A DNA stretch of 64,000 nucleotides, taken from assembly GCF_000208865.1 (NCBI RefSeq), contig NC_018391.1:2363014-2427013 (forward strand), written 5' to 3'. The notes beneath the pieces are model-generated. The model ran no database searches and had not been told where the DNA came from. It was given only the letters and a program-made list of their open reading frames with translations. Shown in pieces: positions 26,301-37,750 of this stretch (positions within the stretch are counted from its first letter, which is position 1; every line of letters starts with the position of its first letter). Position numbers and translations under genes: made by a program. Source of the stretch: Neospora caninum Liverpool. Its lineage: Eukaryota > Apicomplexa > Conoidasida > Eucoccidiorida > Sarcocystidae.

Positions 26301-29300
26301 TTTGGCCCGATGACGGAAGCAGAGGCGAGGTCGCGCGATGCAGGGGATGAGCGTTTGGTAACCGCCAGGGACGGAACGCGTGCGTCACCAGATCACAGTG
26401 AGAAGGTAGAGAGTGACGACGGTGATAAGGTAGAGAAGGCAGCGGAGGAAGGTGCCGAGAAGCTGGTGGTGTTTGGCCCGGTGACGGAAGCAGAGGCGAG
26501 GTCGCGCGATGCAGGGGATGAGCGTTTGGTAACCGCCAGGGACGGAACGCGTGCGTCACCAGATCACAGTGAGAAGGTAGAGAGTGACGACGGTGATAAG
26601 GTAGAGAAGGCAGCGGAGGAAGGTGCCGAGAAGCTGGTTGTGTTTGGCCCGATGACGGAAGCAGAGGTGAAGGCACGCGATGCGGGGGATGAGCGTTTGG
26701 TATCCGCGCGGGACGGAACGCGTGCGTCACCAGATCACAGGGAGAAGGTAGAGAGTGACGACGGTGATAAGGTAGAGAAGGCAGCGGAGGAAGGTGCCGA
26801 GAAGCTGGTGGTGTTTGGCCCGATGACGGCGGGGGAGGCGAAGGAACGCGAGGCAGGGGATGAGAGTTTGGTAACGGCGAGGGACGGAAAGCGTGCGTCA
26901 CCAGATCACAGTGAGAAGGTAGAGAGTGACGACGGTGATAAGGTAGAGAAGGCAGCGACGGAAGGTGCCGAGAAGCTGGTGGTGTTTGGCCCGATGACGG
27001 CGGGGGAGGCGAAGGAACGCGAGGCAGGGGATGAGAGTTTGGTAACGGCGAGGGACGGAACGGACGCGGCAACCGATCACAGTGCGAAGGTAGAGAGTGA
27101 CGACGGTGATAAGGTAGAGAAGGCAGCGGAGGAAGGTGCCGAGAAGCTGGTGGCGTTTGGCCCGATGACGGAAGCAGAGGTGAAGGTACGCGAGGCAGGG
27201 GACGAGCGTTTGGTAACCGCGAGGGACGGAAAGGACGCGGCAACCGATCACAGTGAGAAGGTAGAGAGTGACGAAGGTGAAAAGGTAGAGAAGGCAGCGG
27301 AGGAGGGTGCCGAGAAGCTGGTGGTGTTTGGCCCGATGACGGAAGCAGAGGTGAAGGCACGCGATGCGGGGTATGAGCGTTTGGTAACTCGGAGGAACGG
27401 AAAGGATGCGGCGACCGATCACAGTGCGAAGGTAGAGAGTGACGAAGGTGATAAGGTAGACAAGGCAGCGGAGGAAGGTGCCGAGAAGCTGGTGGTGTTT
27501 GGGCCGATGACGAAAGCAGAGGTGAAGGCACGCGATGCGGGGGATGAGCGTTTGGTAACCGCGCGGGACGGAACGCGTGCGTCACCAGATCACAGTGCGA
27601 AGGTAGAGATTGACGACGGTGATAAGGTAGACAAGGCAGCGGAGGAAGGTGCCGAGAAGCTGGTGGTGTTTGGCCCGATGACGGAGGCAGAGGCGAGGTC
27701 GCGCGATGCAGGGGATGAGCGTTTGGTAACCGCGAGGGACGGAAAGCGTGCGTCACCAGATCACAGTGCGATGGTACAGAGTGACGACGGTGATAAGGTA
27801 GAGAAGGCAGCGGAGGAAGGTGCCGAGAAGCTGGTGGTGTTAGGCCCGATGACGGCGGGGGAGGCGAAGGAACGCGAGGCAGGGGACGAGCGTTTGGTAA
27901 CGGCGAGGGACGGAACGCGTGCGTCACCAGATCACAGTGAGAAGGTAGAGAGTGACGACGGTGATAAGGTAGAGAAGGCAGCGGAGGAAGGTGCCGAGAA
28001 GCTGGTGGTGTTTGGGCCGATGACGGAAGCAGAGGCGAAGGCACGCGAGGCAGGGGATGAGCGGTTGGTAACTCGGAGGAACGGAAAGGATGCGGCGACC
28101 GATCACAGTGCGAAGGTAGAGAGTGACGAAGGTGAAAAGGTAGAGAATGCAGCGGAGCAAGGTGCCGAGAAGCTGGTTGTGTTTAGCCCGATGACGGCGG
28201 GAGAGGCGAAGGCACGCGATTCAGCCGATGATCCTTTGGTAACCGCGAGGGACGGAAAGCGTGCGTCACCAGATCACAGTGAGAAGATAGAGAGTGACGA
28301 CGGTGATAAGGTAGAGAAGGCAGTGGAGGAAGGTGCCGAGAAGCTGGTGGTGTTTGGCCCGATGACGGAAGCAGAGGTGAAGGCACGCGATGCGGGGGAT
28401 GAGCGTTTGGTAACCGCGAGCGACGGAACGCATGCGTTACCAGATCACAGTGCGAAGGTGGAGAGTGACGACGGTGATATGGTAGAGAAGGCAGCGAAGG
28501 AAGGTGCCGAGAAGCTGGTGGTGTTTGGCCCGATGACGGCGGGAGAGGCGAGGTCGCGCGATGCAGGGGATGAGCGTTTGGTAACCGCGAGGGACGGAAC
28601 GCGTGCGTCACCAGATCACAGTGAGAAGGTAGAGAGTGACGACGGTGATAAGGTAGACAAGGCAGCGGAGGAAGGTGCCGAGAAGCTGGTGATGTTTGGG
28701 CCGTTGATGGAAGCAGAGGCGAGGTCGCGCGATGCGGCGGATGAGCGTTTGGTAACGGTGAGGGACGGACTGTCGGCGGGGAACGATCAGTCTGAGGGGG
28801 TGGCGAGCAGAACAGGAGGTGGGAGGGTCGTGGACGGAGAAGTGGGTCGGACGGAGGCTAGGGAGGTGGGGAACGAGGCGCAGGCCAAAGGCAGGAAAGC
28901 CGCTGGCGGGAAGATGGCAGCTGCGAGGTGTGCGGAAGTGGATGGGCGGCTACGCTCTGCAGGGGCGGCGGGTTTGGGGCGGACTGAGGGCTCTGGGCGG
29001 GGTGCGGGAGCCGCCGCGTCCGAGGCTCCTCGCGGGTCATCGTTGGGGTGGACTAGGAGCGGTCGCTTGGCGCAGTCGTCCGTGAGGGCTGAGCCATGTG
29101 CTGTCCCTGCAGCAGCATCTCCATATGGCAGTCTGGAGCTATGCCAGCCGCCGAGTGAAGCTTATGGGCGCAAGGCCTTCGCCGCGCGCAGTGGAGGAAC
29201 AAAGAGAGAGCCGTCTCCGCCGAATTGGACCGAGGCTGCTGAAGAGGAGGAGATGAATCGCGTGGATTCATCCGTTTGCTCGTCCCCTCCGTTATCCCCC

Positions 29301-32300
29301 CGGTATGTCCCCGCGCGGAATCCTAGCCGGTCGCACCCTGCAGTCCCGCCACTCGACTTGTACTGGCTGAAAGGAGACCGCACTCGTGGGCGAGGCCCGA
29401 CAAAGCGTCGCAGTGCACGAGAGCTCTGTACAGCGACAGAGCGGGAAGTTCCGGCACTCCCGCGGATTTCCACGGTAAGTGGCGTCCCGAGCGTTCAAGC
29501 GTCTGATGATCCCGAAGCAATTAAGGCGGACATCATTGCCTCCCTTTTTGAGGATTCGTCCGAGTTTGAAACCCTGCCGAAGCAGCAGACCGAAGAGTCG
29601 GTCTCTTCGACTTCCGACAGAGTGCCGCCCCGGGGACCCGGTGCCTCCGCTTCCTCACCCTCCCCTTCTTCACAGCTACGCCGTCCTGGACAGGCTCCTC
29701 GACCTCAGCACCTCCCCGACATGAACGGGTCCGAAATGTCCGCACAGACGGCAGCGCGCGGTCTTTCTCCTGCCCACGGTGTGGAGGCCCAATCGAAGAC
29801 CGATGACTCCGGTAGGCCTCTCGAGGCGACGCCCCGAAAGGTGGAGCCAGCCAGCGGCTGTGTCTCCGCCCCCTCCGTCCGTCGTGCGCACCGCGCCAAG
29901 ACAGCATCTTCTGCCCAACACTCTGTTGAGTTTTTCCCGCGGCAGGCTGTCGCTGGCAGACACGAAGCGGACTCCACCCCCTTCCATGTGAAGGCTTGGT
30001 TGCGAGCCCTCCGAGGCGCAACCGCGCCAAAAGCCGCAAGTCCATTTTCAGACGGAGGGTGTGACCGGGACCCGGGTATGTTGTCTTCCGCCCAATCGCC
30101 AAAAATTGCTTCGCGTCCGCCGTCGCGGCATGCGCCGACGGACGTGCTGTTGCGATCATCCCGGAACCTGAGTGACGGCTTGAAAACTCACAAAGCAGCT
30201 ACAGCACAAAAAAGCGACGAGGACCGAAAGACGCGGCAGTTGGCTGGGGAGGAGGAACATGGAGGAGCCGCACGTCGCATGGAAGAGACACGTGAACAAG
30301 GCATGCACACTTTTGAGGTGCCCGGTGGTGCCGAGGGCCGATTCCCCACTGGGAATTGCACAGCTGAAGTCGCAGCGGGTTCCTCGCGTGGAGACGACCG
30401 GGTGGTTGGCTCCTCTAAGTCTGCTACCAATAAGGAAGGAACACCCGTGAGAAGGGAGATGCAAATGCAACCGAAACAGGCAGAGCATTTGGGAGGGGAC
30501 GCGACACCTAAGGAAGTGTCTGATGTCGAGCGAGGACGTGTACTCGGCGCCGCTGCAGCAGACCCTTTTCTGTCGAAGGCTTCTCACCGCACGGCCGAGG
30601 AAGCAAGCTCCGGTACTTGCGGCGACGTGCGGAGTGCCGAAGCTGCACAGACGGCGGGCGTGGCCCCGCGGGGCGAGACGCGAAGCCGGGTCGAAGTGAT
30701 ACGCTCAAGCCCAACGGTCGAGCCTCCGCGGGTAACGCGGGAAAAACTGGGAGACGAGACGTATGATGACGAGGAGCATTTATTCGGCAAAGGATCGCAG
30801 CCGGGAGTGTCAGCTCCAGGCCAGAAACGAGGACATAGCGATCGAGATCGGAGCTGGGCCGTCCTGCAAGAGCCTGAGCTCGAGTCGTCACTGGGCAAGC
30901 AGATTCAGGGGGAAAGGGTTTTTTCTGGCATTTCGCGTCCACGAGATGTGGTCATCGAATCGTCTCAAGAGGCACAGCCTGTCGGTACTTCTCAGACGCC
31001 AACGAGGACACCACGGCACGTCGGGGAACTGGAAGAGGTCCAGAAACCCGAATCCATTTCAGAACCTGATCAGGGGGACAAATGGTCCATTGCTCCGAAG
31101 CATCGAGAGCTAAAACCGTCAAGCCCGTGTGTGCAGGCCACGCGGGTGACGGCTCGAATAGACTCTGGAGCACCACGTGGACATCCGTGGGACCTTCCGA
31201 GCGACAAGGTGCATCGGCAACCTGATGCGCCAGGCGAGAGAATGTCGTTTCCCAAGGCCATGAACTCGGCAAAACTCATGGGGGCCAGCAAACGGGCTAG
31301 AATTCTGAGGAACCCTTCCGCCATCGTTGGAGCTATTCCAGCGGCTCGACTCGCTGACAAAGCAAGGAGGCAGGCCGTGGAAGGCGATGAAAAGCCGGCA
31401 ATGAACTCAGCGGTTGCCACAACGGAGCATGCAAAGAAATCCAAGCTCGGTACCGAGTCGTCAACTCAGCCGTCGGCGCCTGTCAAACCATCTTTTGGTG
31501 TGGCGGGAAAGAAGAAACCAGTTGAGCTCGTGCCGATCGTGGGCGAGAGAGAAAGCAGCCTGGCTCTGCTGAAGGCAGGTGAAGGCGATTTCGTTTCCGC
31601 CATGTCTGCAAAGGGACGGCGCAGTTCAGCGTCGACTTTCGGCTTTGGTGGGAATGCGCGGGAGCGTCTAGACGCTGGCCGGGGAGCGGCCATCGAACGA
31701 GGATTGGGAACCGTACCGGGACCGGGGCTTCTCGAGAGAGAAGCTCTTATGTCTCGTGTGCCGCATCAGGAAAGCGTGCAACGGAGGGGTGCGAAGGCTG
31801 CATCTAAGCTTCTGCATCCGAATTCGCCGCTAGCCGCCTCGGGTTTCTCAATTTCAAGCACAACGCAGCAGGCCACACAGGGCCCCGTTCCAACGAAAGG
31901 CAAATGTCAGGCCCAGCGCGTCGCTGCTCAGAGCGCGGATGCGGCGCAGGACGCCCGTGGGGCATCTAGGTCGCCGCAGTTACTTCGCATTTCAGCCGAA
32001 AGTGCCCACAGCCCCAAAGTGCAAGATTTGGATACCTGCGCGTTTGCAAAGGCGAAGGCGACAAGGTATTCTCCGGACCAGCCAAGTGGTTCTTCATCCG
32101 CGACACCAGCTGCCGATGAATCGACTGAATGCGTCAAAAGCAGCCAGGCATCAGATCGCCTGAACCTGCAGGAAACACGATGTGCGGGAGGGCTCAGTTC
32201 CGAGAGGAACGAGGCTGATCGAGGTCTATCTACACGCGCAGAACCCTCGACGCAACCAGTGAAAGCCTTAAAGGACACCAGGCATACGCCAGCGAAACCA

Positions 32301-35300
32301 GCGAGAATGGGCTTCGTGACTGCCAAACGGCAACCGGAGAGCCGTGCGCGGGAATCATCAGGAGCTGGCGTCACCAGCCTCTCACGCGGAAGGCTTCCGA
32401 CAGCTGAGGCGGCACCCGACCAAGAAAAGCCCAAGGCAACAGCATCGAAGGCAAAAGCTCACTGCGTAACCGCTACACGGCATCTGGTCGGCAATGGGTC
32501 AGTTCCAGCAGGTTCTGCCGGATCGGTAGGTCGTAGGATTCCTGTCAGAATGAACGTTTTGGACGAGAAGTCGCAAACGGTGCCGGTGAAACCCGGCGCA
32601 AAGCCCGGTTCAAACGCGCAAAGACCGAGGCATCCGTGGGAAACGGAAAATAGGGCGAGTGTGTCCAGTCCACTGAAGTCAGCGACACAGAAAGCGTCAA
32701 GCTGTCAAGCGACGAATGCTCGGCCGGTCGTGTTCGAGCCAGCAACTCCGGGACCGGCCCACAACGAAGCGAGTCAGTTATCGGGGACTTCTTCTCAAGT
32801 TCAGCAAGTGGCGGAGGCTAAATCGCGCGGCGCACCGCCTCCGTTACAGGCTCCGAAAGAGCGCCGTGGATTTCTAGCCGAAAGCCCGTTGGGCACGAAA
32901 CTGAAGAGTCCAACACCTTCTAGCAATGCGGCGATACGGACAACCGAGACCGATGCACAAGACCGCGGGAGGGCCTTTACCGAGAATTTTTGTCGAAGCG
33001 GAATTCCGCGGCCCCAGCCTTTGTCCAGGCCGCGCCTGAATACCTGCGGGAACCGCCTCACAGAAAAGAGGGTCTGTCCAGAGGCAGCCGCTTCAGCGTC
33101 TTATCCGGCAGCAAGCGCAGGCCGTCCTGCGACCGCAACGAATCTCTATGGCATCTCGAAGACCGCGCAACGCACAGAGAAGTCCCCTTCACGTCTCGCT
33201 GCACGAAAGGATAAAGGTGTCCGGCATGTTGTGCCGAGGTTGACGCATCCACGACAGTGTCAGCTCGTTTCACCGCCAAAGAGGCGGGAAGACAAAGTGA
33301 GACCTTGGCGTGTTTGACTCCACTTCCCACTCCCGGTGGAGGGCAATCGCCCTTTTAGGCGTTAGTGCAAATGCGGGATGTCGTTTCGCATCGGCTGGTG
33401 GACAAGAGGAGAGAGCAAGGCACTTGCCATTCCGCAGCGACAGTGTAGGCACACTAGCATGGAATGGCCTCGAAACTAAGTCGCAAGCCATCGTGGACCC
33501 CAACTGTGAGAAACGGCATCGCTCGTGCACACCTGGTGCCTGTTGGTATCGTCGCATGAAAGCCTCGCTGCGCACTGGGTTTGTCTTGGTGCCTGGAAAC
33601 GCGGATAGGTAGGCTTGATGGGAGTTTTTTGTGGCTGTTCTAGTTCCCGCATGTGAGCCCAGAAGTCCTGGATTCTCTCCATCCAATTCCCGCTCCGCGC
33701 GACGGGGCGGAACCCGTCGGTGCGGCGACTCGGCGACACTTGAGAACGCTGGATCCTCCTGATTCGTGGCTCTGTTGCTTCTGCCTTTAGGTAATTCGTC
33801 TGCAGGCGTGGTGGCGTGCAGAACAGGTTCGCACTTGTCTCCGTGCGACGAGTTGTGTGCGGGAGGCGAAACATTCGTCCTTCCTCTCAAGTGGCATGGT
33901 TTTCCCGGAAACCGAGGAAACAGATCTTGAAGCGGATCTGCCTTATCCACCTGTAGTCCCTCCGTCGAACGTCCCACGACCACATGCTTCCCGTCACGTC
34001 AAGAGGTGTCCGTCGTCTGAAGAAATTTCAGAAGCGGGCTCGCGTGACTTCTCCCTGGAATCCGCTGGTGCGGTCGGCAGGCAGAACGCGAATGCCCAGG
34101 TTTCTCCGGCGTCGGTTGTAGACAGACCGAGTTCCTTTGGTTGGTCACCTGTGCTGGCCGCTGCGTCGAAATGGAGGGATAATCCTTGGGGCGCATGCGG
34201 TACAGACAGCGACGCGCCTCTCTCGAGCTCGGCTGTGGCTGCAGCCATTTTCGCCAAAGCCGGCGGCCGCTCGTCTTCGAAGCCAGCATCGCAGAGTGAG
34301 GGCAGAGCAGGAGTCCAAGGAGTGAGCAGAGCTCCCCATTCCGAGACAGGTGATTTGGAAGGGACTTGGAATCGAGTGGGCCAGCCTTCGTCTCTGTCCT
34401 TATTGGACGCAGGAGGTTCTAATGCGCTCGACTTGGCAAGACCCATCCTAAATGGCGGCAGGCGCCTTTCGTCGTCGGGAACGAAGGAAAACGTGGCAAG
34501 CAAAAAAGATCTCGACGCCAGCACCGAAACGTTCGTTGACAGGAGGAAAGAGACACCGGCTACATGGGCAGAAACCGAACGGTTAGTGAAGCGTGTAGCC
34601 GCTGTAGACGCGGAATTCAGGGTGCATGAGACCGAGCAAGAACAGGGGTCGGCGGCGAGGGAGTGGAGGCCAGCAGGAAATCGCCCGGAAAAAGACGTTC
34701 CATCTGGCGATCGTATCGGGACCCAGGTACGCGAGGAAAATGAAACGCGTCAGAAATGGGAGCAGAGAGAGATACTCGCATGTGGTCGCAAACAAGACAG
34801 CAACGAAGCAGGGCGCATCTTTAGTTTCCGGATGCCACGAAGAGACAGCAGGGCTATGGACGAGACCTACGATAGGGAGGTACTCCCACGCGAAGCCGAA
34901 AGATTCAAACAGCTTCTCGAGGCGATACATCTGTCACGGACTGAAGCCCCGAGTAGTCCAAACAACGTTGTACGAAACGGAAAGAGAGTAAGAGACCACA
35001 TGCACGAAGCAACAGAGAGAGAAATGAGGGCCCCACAACACGCCACGATAGAAGCGACCGTCTGGATGCCACAGCAAGTGGCAACGGAGAGAACGGTAGA
35101 CGCGGCTCCGAACACAAGTGACGAAGCAGACGGGGCGCGTGAGAGGAGAGAGGAAGCGAAACGGAGACAGCAGGAGGCAGAGGCGAAGCGGAGAGCGGAG
35201 GAGGATCGCAAACGGCGGGAAGAAGAGGCGGAGCGTGAGAGGAGAAAGGAAGAGAAACAGAGACAGCAGGAGGCAGAGGCGAGGCGGAGAGCGGAGGAGG

Positions 35301-37750
35301 ATCTCAAACGGCGGGAAGAAGAGGCGGAGCGTGAGAGGAGAGAGGAGGAGAAACGGAGACAGCAGGAGGCAGAGGCGAGGCGGAGAGCGGAGGAGGATCT
35401 CAAACGGCGGGAAGAAGAGGCGGAGCGTGAGAGGAGAGAGGAAGAGAAACGGAGACAGCAGGAGGCAGAGGCGAAGCGGAGAGCGGAGGAGGATCGCAAA
35501 CGGCGGGAAGAAGAGGCGGAGCGTGAGAAGAGAGAGGAGGAGAAACGGAGACAGCAGGAGGCAGAGGCGAGGCGGAGAGCGGAGGAGGATCGCAAACGGC
35601 GGGAAGAAGAGGCGGAGCGTGAGAAGAGAGAGGAAGAGAAACGGAGAAAGCAGGAGGCAGAGGCGAGGCGGAGAGCGGAGGAGGATCGCAAACGGCGGGA
35701 AGAAGAGGCGGAGCGTGAGAGGAGAGAGGAGGAGAAACGGAGACAGCAGGAGGCAGAGGCGAGGCGGAGAGCGGAGGAGGATCGCAAACGGCGGGAAGAA
35801 GAGGCGGAGCGTGAGAAGAGAGAGGAAGAGAAACGGAGAAAGCAGGAGGCAGAGGCGAGGCGGAGAGCGGAGGAGGATCGCAAACGGCGGGAAGAAGAGG
35901 CGGAGCGTGAGAGGAGAGAGGAAGAGAAACGGAGACAGCAGGAGGCAGAGGCGAGGCGGAGAGCGGAGGAGGATCTCAAACGGCGGGAAGAAGAGGCGGA
36001 GCGTGAGAGGAGAGAGGAGGAGAAACGGAGACAGCAGGAGGCAGAGGCGAAGCGGAGAGCGGAGGAGGATCGCAAACGGCGGGAAGAAGAGGCGGAGCGT
36101 GAGAAGAGAGAGGAGGAGAAACGGAGACAGCAGGAGGCAGAGGCGAGGCGGAGAGCGGAGGAGGATCGCAAACGGCGGGAAGAAGAGACGGAGCGTGAGA
36201 AGAGAGAGGAAGAGAAACGGAGACAGCAGGAGGCAGAGGCGAGGCGGAGAGCGGAGGAGGATCGCAAACGGCGGGAAGAAGAGGCGGAGCGTGAGAGGAG
36301 AGAGGAGGAGAAACGGAGACAGCAGGAGGCAGAGGCGAGGCGGAGAGCGGAGGAGGATCGCAAACGGCGGGAAGAAGAGGCGGAGCGTGAGAAGAGAGAG
36401 GAGGAGAAACGGAGACAGCAGGAGGCAGAGGCGAGGCGGAGAGCGGAGGAGGATCGCAAACGGCGGGAAGAAGAGGCGGAGCGTGAGAAGAGAGAGGAAG
36501 AGAAACGGAGAAAGCAGGAGGCAGAGGCGAGGCGGAGAGCGGAGGAGGATCGCAAACGGCGGGAAGAAGAGGCGGAGCGTGAGAGGAGAGAGGAAGAGAA
36601 ACGGAGACAGCAGGAGGCAGAGGCGAGGCGGAGAGCGGAGGAGGATCGCAAACGGCGGGAAGAAGAGGCGGAGCGTGAGAGGAGAGAGGAAGAGAAACGG
36701 AGACAGCAGGAGGCAGAGGCGAGGCGGAGAGCGGAGGAGGATCGCAAACGGCGGGAAGAAGAGACGGAGCGTGAGAAGAGAGAGGAAGAGAAACGGAGAA
36801 AGCAGGAGGCAGAGGCGAGGCGGAGAGCGGAGGAGAATCGCAGGAGAGAGGAGGGCGAACAGAAGCGTCACGGTCGACCAGCGAAGAATCCGATATTCGC
36901 GCAGTCACTCGGGGCAACGAGACGAGAAGAAGGTATCCGACAAATGAATGCATATGCGGTCCATCTTGACGAGGAAGAAGTACGAGGGATAGATGGTACG
37001 ATCACAGCAGACCTGGCAAGAACGAAAGGAACTGCGCACAGTGCCAGGAATGCGGGTGTGTGTGGGCCTTCTTCGGACCAATCAGACTCATGTCCATCGC
37101 CTGGTTTTCTTTCCTCTTCTCTGTGCTCCCCTGCGGCCCTCACCAGCAATAGCAGTCGAAGACTGGCAGGCAGTTCTGATGAAGAAGATCTTCTCTCCCA
37201 GATTGTTTGCAGCAAAAAAGCGGAACTGGAGATTGCTTCGCGTCTTCCTGTACTTGGCGAGACGGCAAAGGAATTGCCTGCTCCCGCTCAAGCTGTAGCC
37301 AACTCGTCATTAGATGACGGCAACGTGGCCATACCTGGGAACCAGCCCTCTTCCGTCGAAGGGAAGCGCCTGTACGAACGGCGTCAGGCTCTGATAAGGA
37401 AACATCGTGCAGAGAGAGACAATACGGGGCCGTCGCCCAGAGACACCTTTGAGATGCAAGAGCGCCAGCGTGCAGAAGTGCTTGTTCTGCCCCCCGCGCG
37501 GGAAGACTCGGACGTTGCCATGCCGGCTGCTCGACAACTGTTTGCGGAGAGTTCCCATGTAGTTGAGCGTCATCTGTATCCGGTTTTACCGGAAACAAAG
37601 AGAATGCAGCGAATGCGGCGCGTCCCTATCTCGCACAACACCACAGTCCTCGGAGGTCGGGCCTCTGCGAAGGACAGAAAGTCTCAAGGCTTGGGTTTTT
37701 TTGGTTGGCTGCTGAGAGAACACAGCAGTACTGAGGGGTTCGATTCATAA
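14101..37750 (+). CDS. Giant tandem-repeat protein: 57-aa repeats, second IQ motif, charged-helix repeats
   Basis: Exons 14101-33296 (19.2 kb) and 33791-37750, giving about 7,700 residues and probably the bulk of an 8,481-residue protein begun at 7820. Order: a disordered N-terminal part with a module containing LNLFWLQ and EEKKADVYRALF; 73 copies of a 57-residue acidic repeat (16245 to about 28790); a diverged second copy of the module (LDLYWLK, EAIKADIIASLF); about 1,100 residues of S/P/K/R-rich disorder; the intron 33297-33790; an IQ motif (VIRLQAWWRAEQVR) opening the last exon; 18 copies of a 32-residue E/R/K-rich helical repeat; and a tail of about 300 residues. There is no signal peptide or membrane segment, so it is probably cytoplasmic or cytoskeletal. 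Repeats and IQ motifs suggest an elongated scaffold binding calmodulin-like proteins; this is inference. An automatic call may report 13992-33317 and 33857-37750 as two genes. Confidence 0.75.
14470..15390 (+). other. Module copy 1 flanking the 57-aa array
   Basis: The encoded protein has, in order: SAVCSPHNAP (about 14467), PRLNLFWLQ (14535-14561), NPEEKKADVYRALFSND (from 14604), RPEALPDM (about 15166-15189) and an RRRAALATS segment (about 15330). The same series recurs downstream of the array. No known domain was recognised. Confidence 0.55.
16245..28790 (+). repeat. 171-bp (57-aa) tandem repeat array, 73 units, all in register
   Basis: Measured from the GATGACGG core: first at 16391, last equivalent at 28703, a distance of 12,312 bp, which is exactly 72 x 171. 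An intermediate check at 20495 (24 x 171) agrees. The unit reads AGDERLVTARDGT, then a variable RASPDHS / DAATDHS / HASADHS block, then EKVESDDGDKVEKAAEEG, then AEKLVVFGPMT, then one of EAEVKARD, AGEAKERE or EAEARSRD. It is strongly acidic with one hydrophobic core (LVVFGPMT). Alternative blocks occur (TRRNGKDAATD; EGEKVENAAEEG followed by AEEMVMF) and are shuffled among units. The last units degrade (FGPLMEAE, then VRDGLSAGND). The coding strand is purine-rich. Long antisense frames across the array follow from the stop-free, multiple-of-three unit. Confidence 0.97.
29265..29950 (+). other. Module copy 2 flanking the 57-aa array
   Basis: The series is SSVCSSPPLSP (about 29268), PPLDLYWLK (29344-29370), DPEAIKADIIASLFEDS (from about 29506), RPQHLPDM (about 29700-29723) and RRAHRAKTAS (about 29880). 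It is collinear with copy 1 but diverged, with shorter spacing. This suggests an ancient internal duplication, with the repeats expanded between or inside the two halves. Confidence 0.55.
33297..33790 (+). other. Intron joining the two long reading frames of the giant gene
   Basis: The donor GTGAGA at 33297 follows GAC AAA (phase 0). The acceptor CTTCTGCCTTTAG ends at 33790 and the next codon is GTA (phase 0). The length of 494 nt is typical of coccidian introns. Unspliced, the upstream frame stops at 33315-33317, and the downstream frame has an in-frame TAG at 33788-33790. Splicing exposes an IQ motif at the very start of the downstream exon, which strongly supports the join. Confidence 0.8.
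33791..33850 (+). other. IQ motif at the start of the last exon of the giant gene
   Basis: The first codons of the exon encode VIRLQAWWRAEQVRTCLRA. It has the hydrophobic-Q-x-x-x-R core and a basic residue at the second R position, with A in place of the usual G. It is a candidate calmodulin or myosin-light-chain-like binding site, and lies upstream of any ATG in this exon, so it is lost if the exon is annotated as a separate gene. Confidence 0.65.
35137..36846 (+). repeat. 96-bp (32-aa) tandem repeat array, 18 units, charged helix
   Basis: Measured at the ATCGCA/ATCTCA core: first at 35205, last at 36837, a distance of 1,632 bp, exactly 17 x 96. The unit encodes RREEEAEREKREEEK, RRQQEAEARRR and AEEDRK. 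Variation is limited to a few positions (K or R; Q or K; R or L; A or T). The alternating acidic and basic pattern without a hydrophobic heptad core is typical of a single alpha-helix or weak coiled coil. The array would extend to a rod of roughly 570 residues. It is free of stops in several frames on both strands, giving long shadow ORFs. Confidence 0.95.

Noticed and set aside
16120..28044. Very long antisense reading frames across the 171-bp array (1,541 and 2,402 codons)
   Set aside because: They follow from a stop-free repeat unit whose length is a multiple of three. Their composition (H/P/S/R-rich repeats) mirrors the sense repeat and they lack independent start or splice context.
34867..36953. 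Long frames in other phases and on the minus strand across the 96-bp array
   Set aside because: Same cause: an in-register purine-rich repeat without stops in several frames. Only the frame that splices to the giant exon has non-repeat flanks that look like protein.
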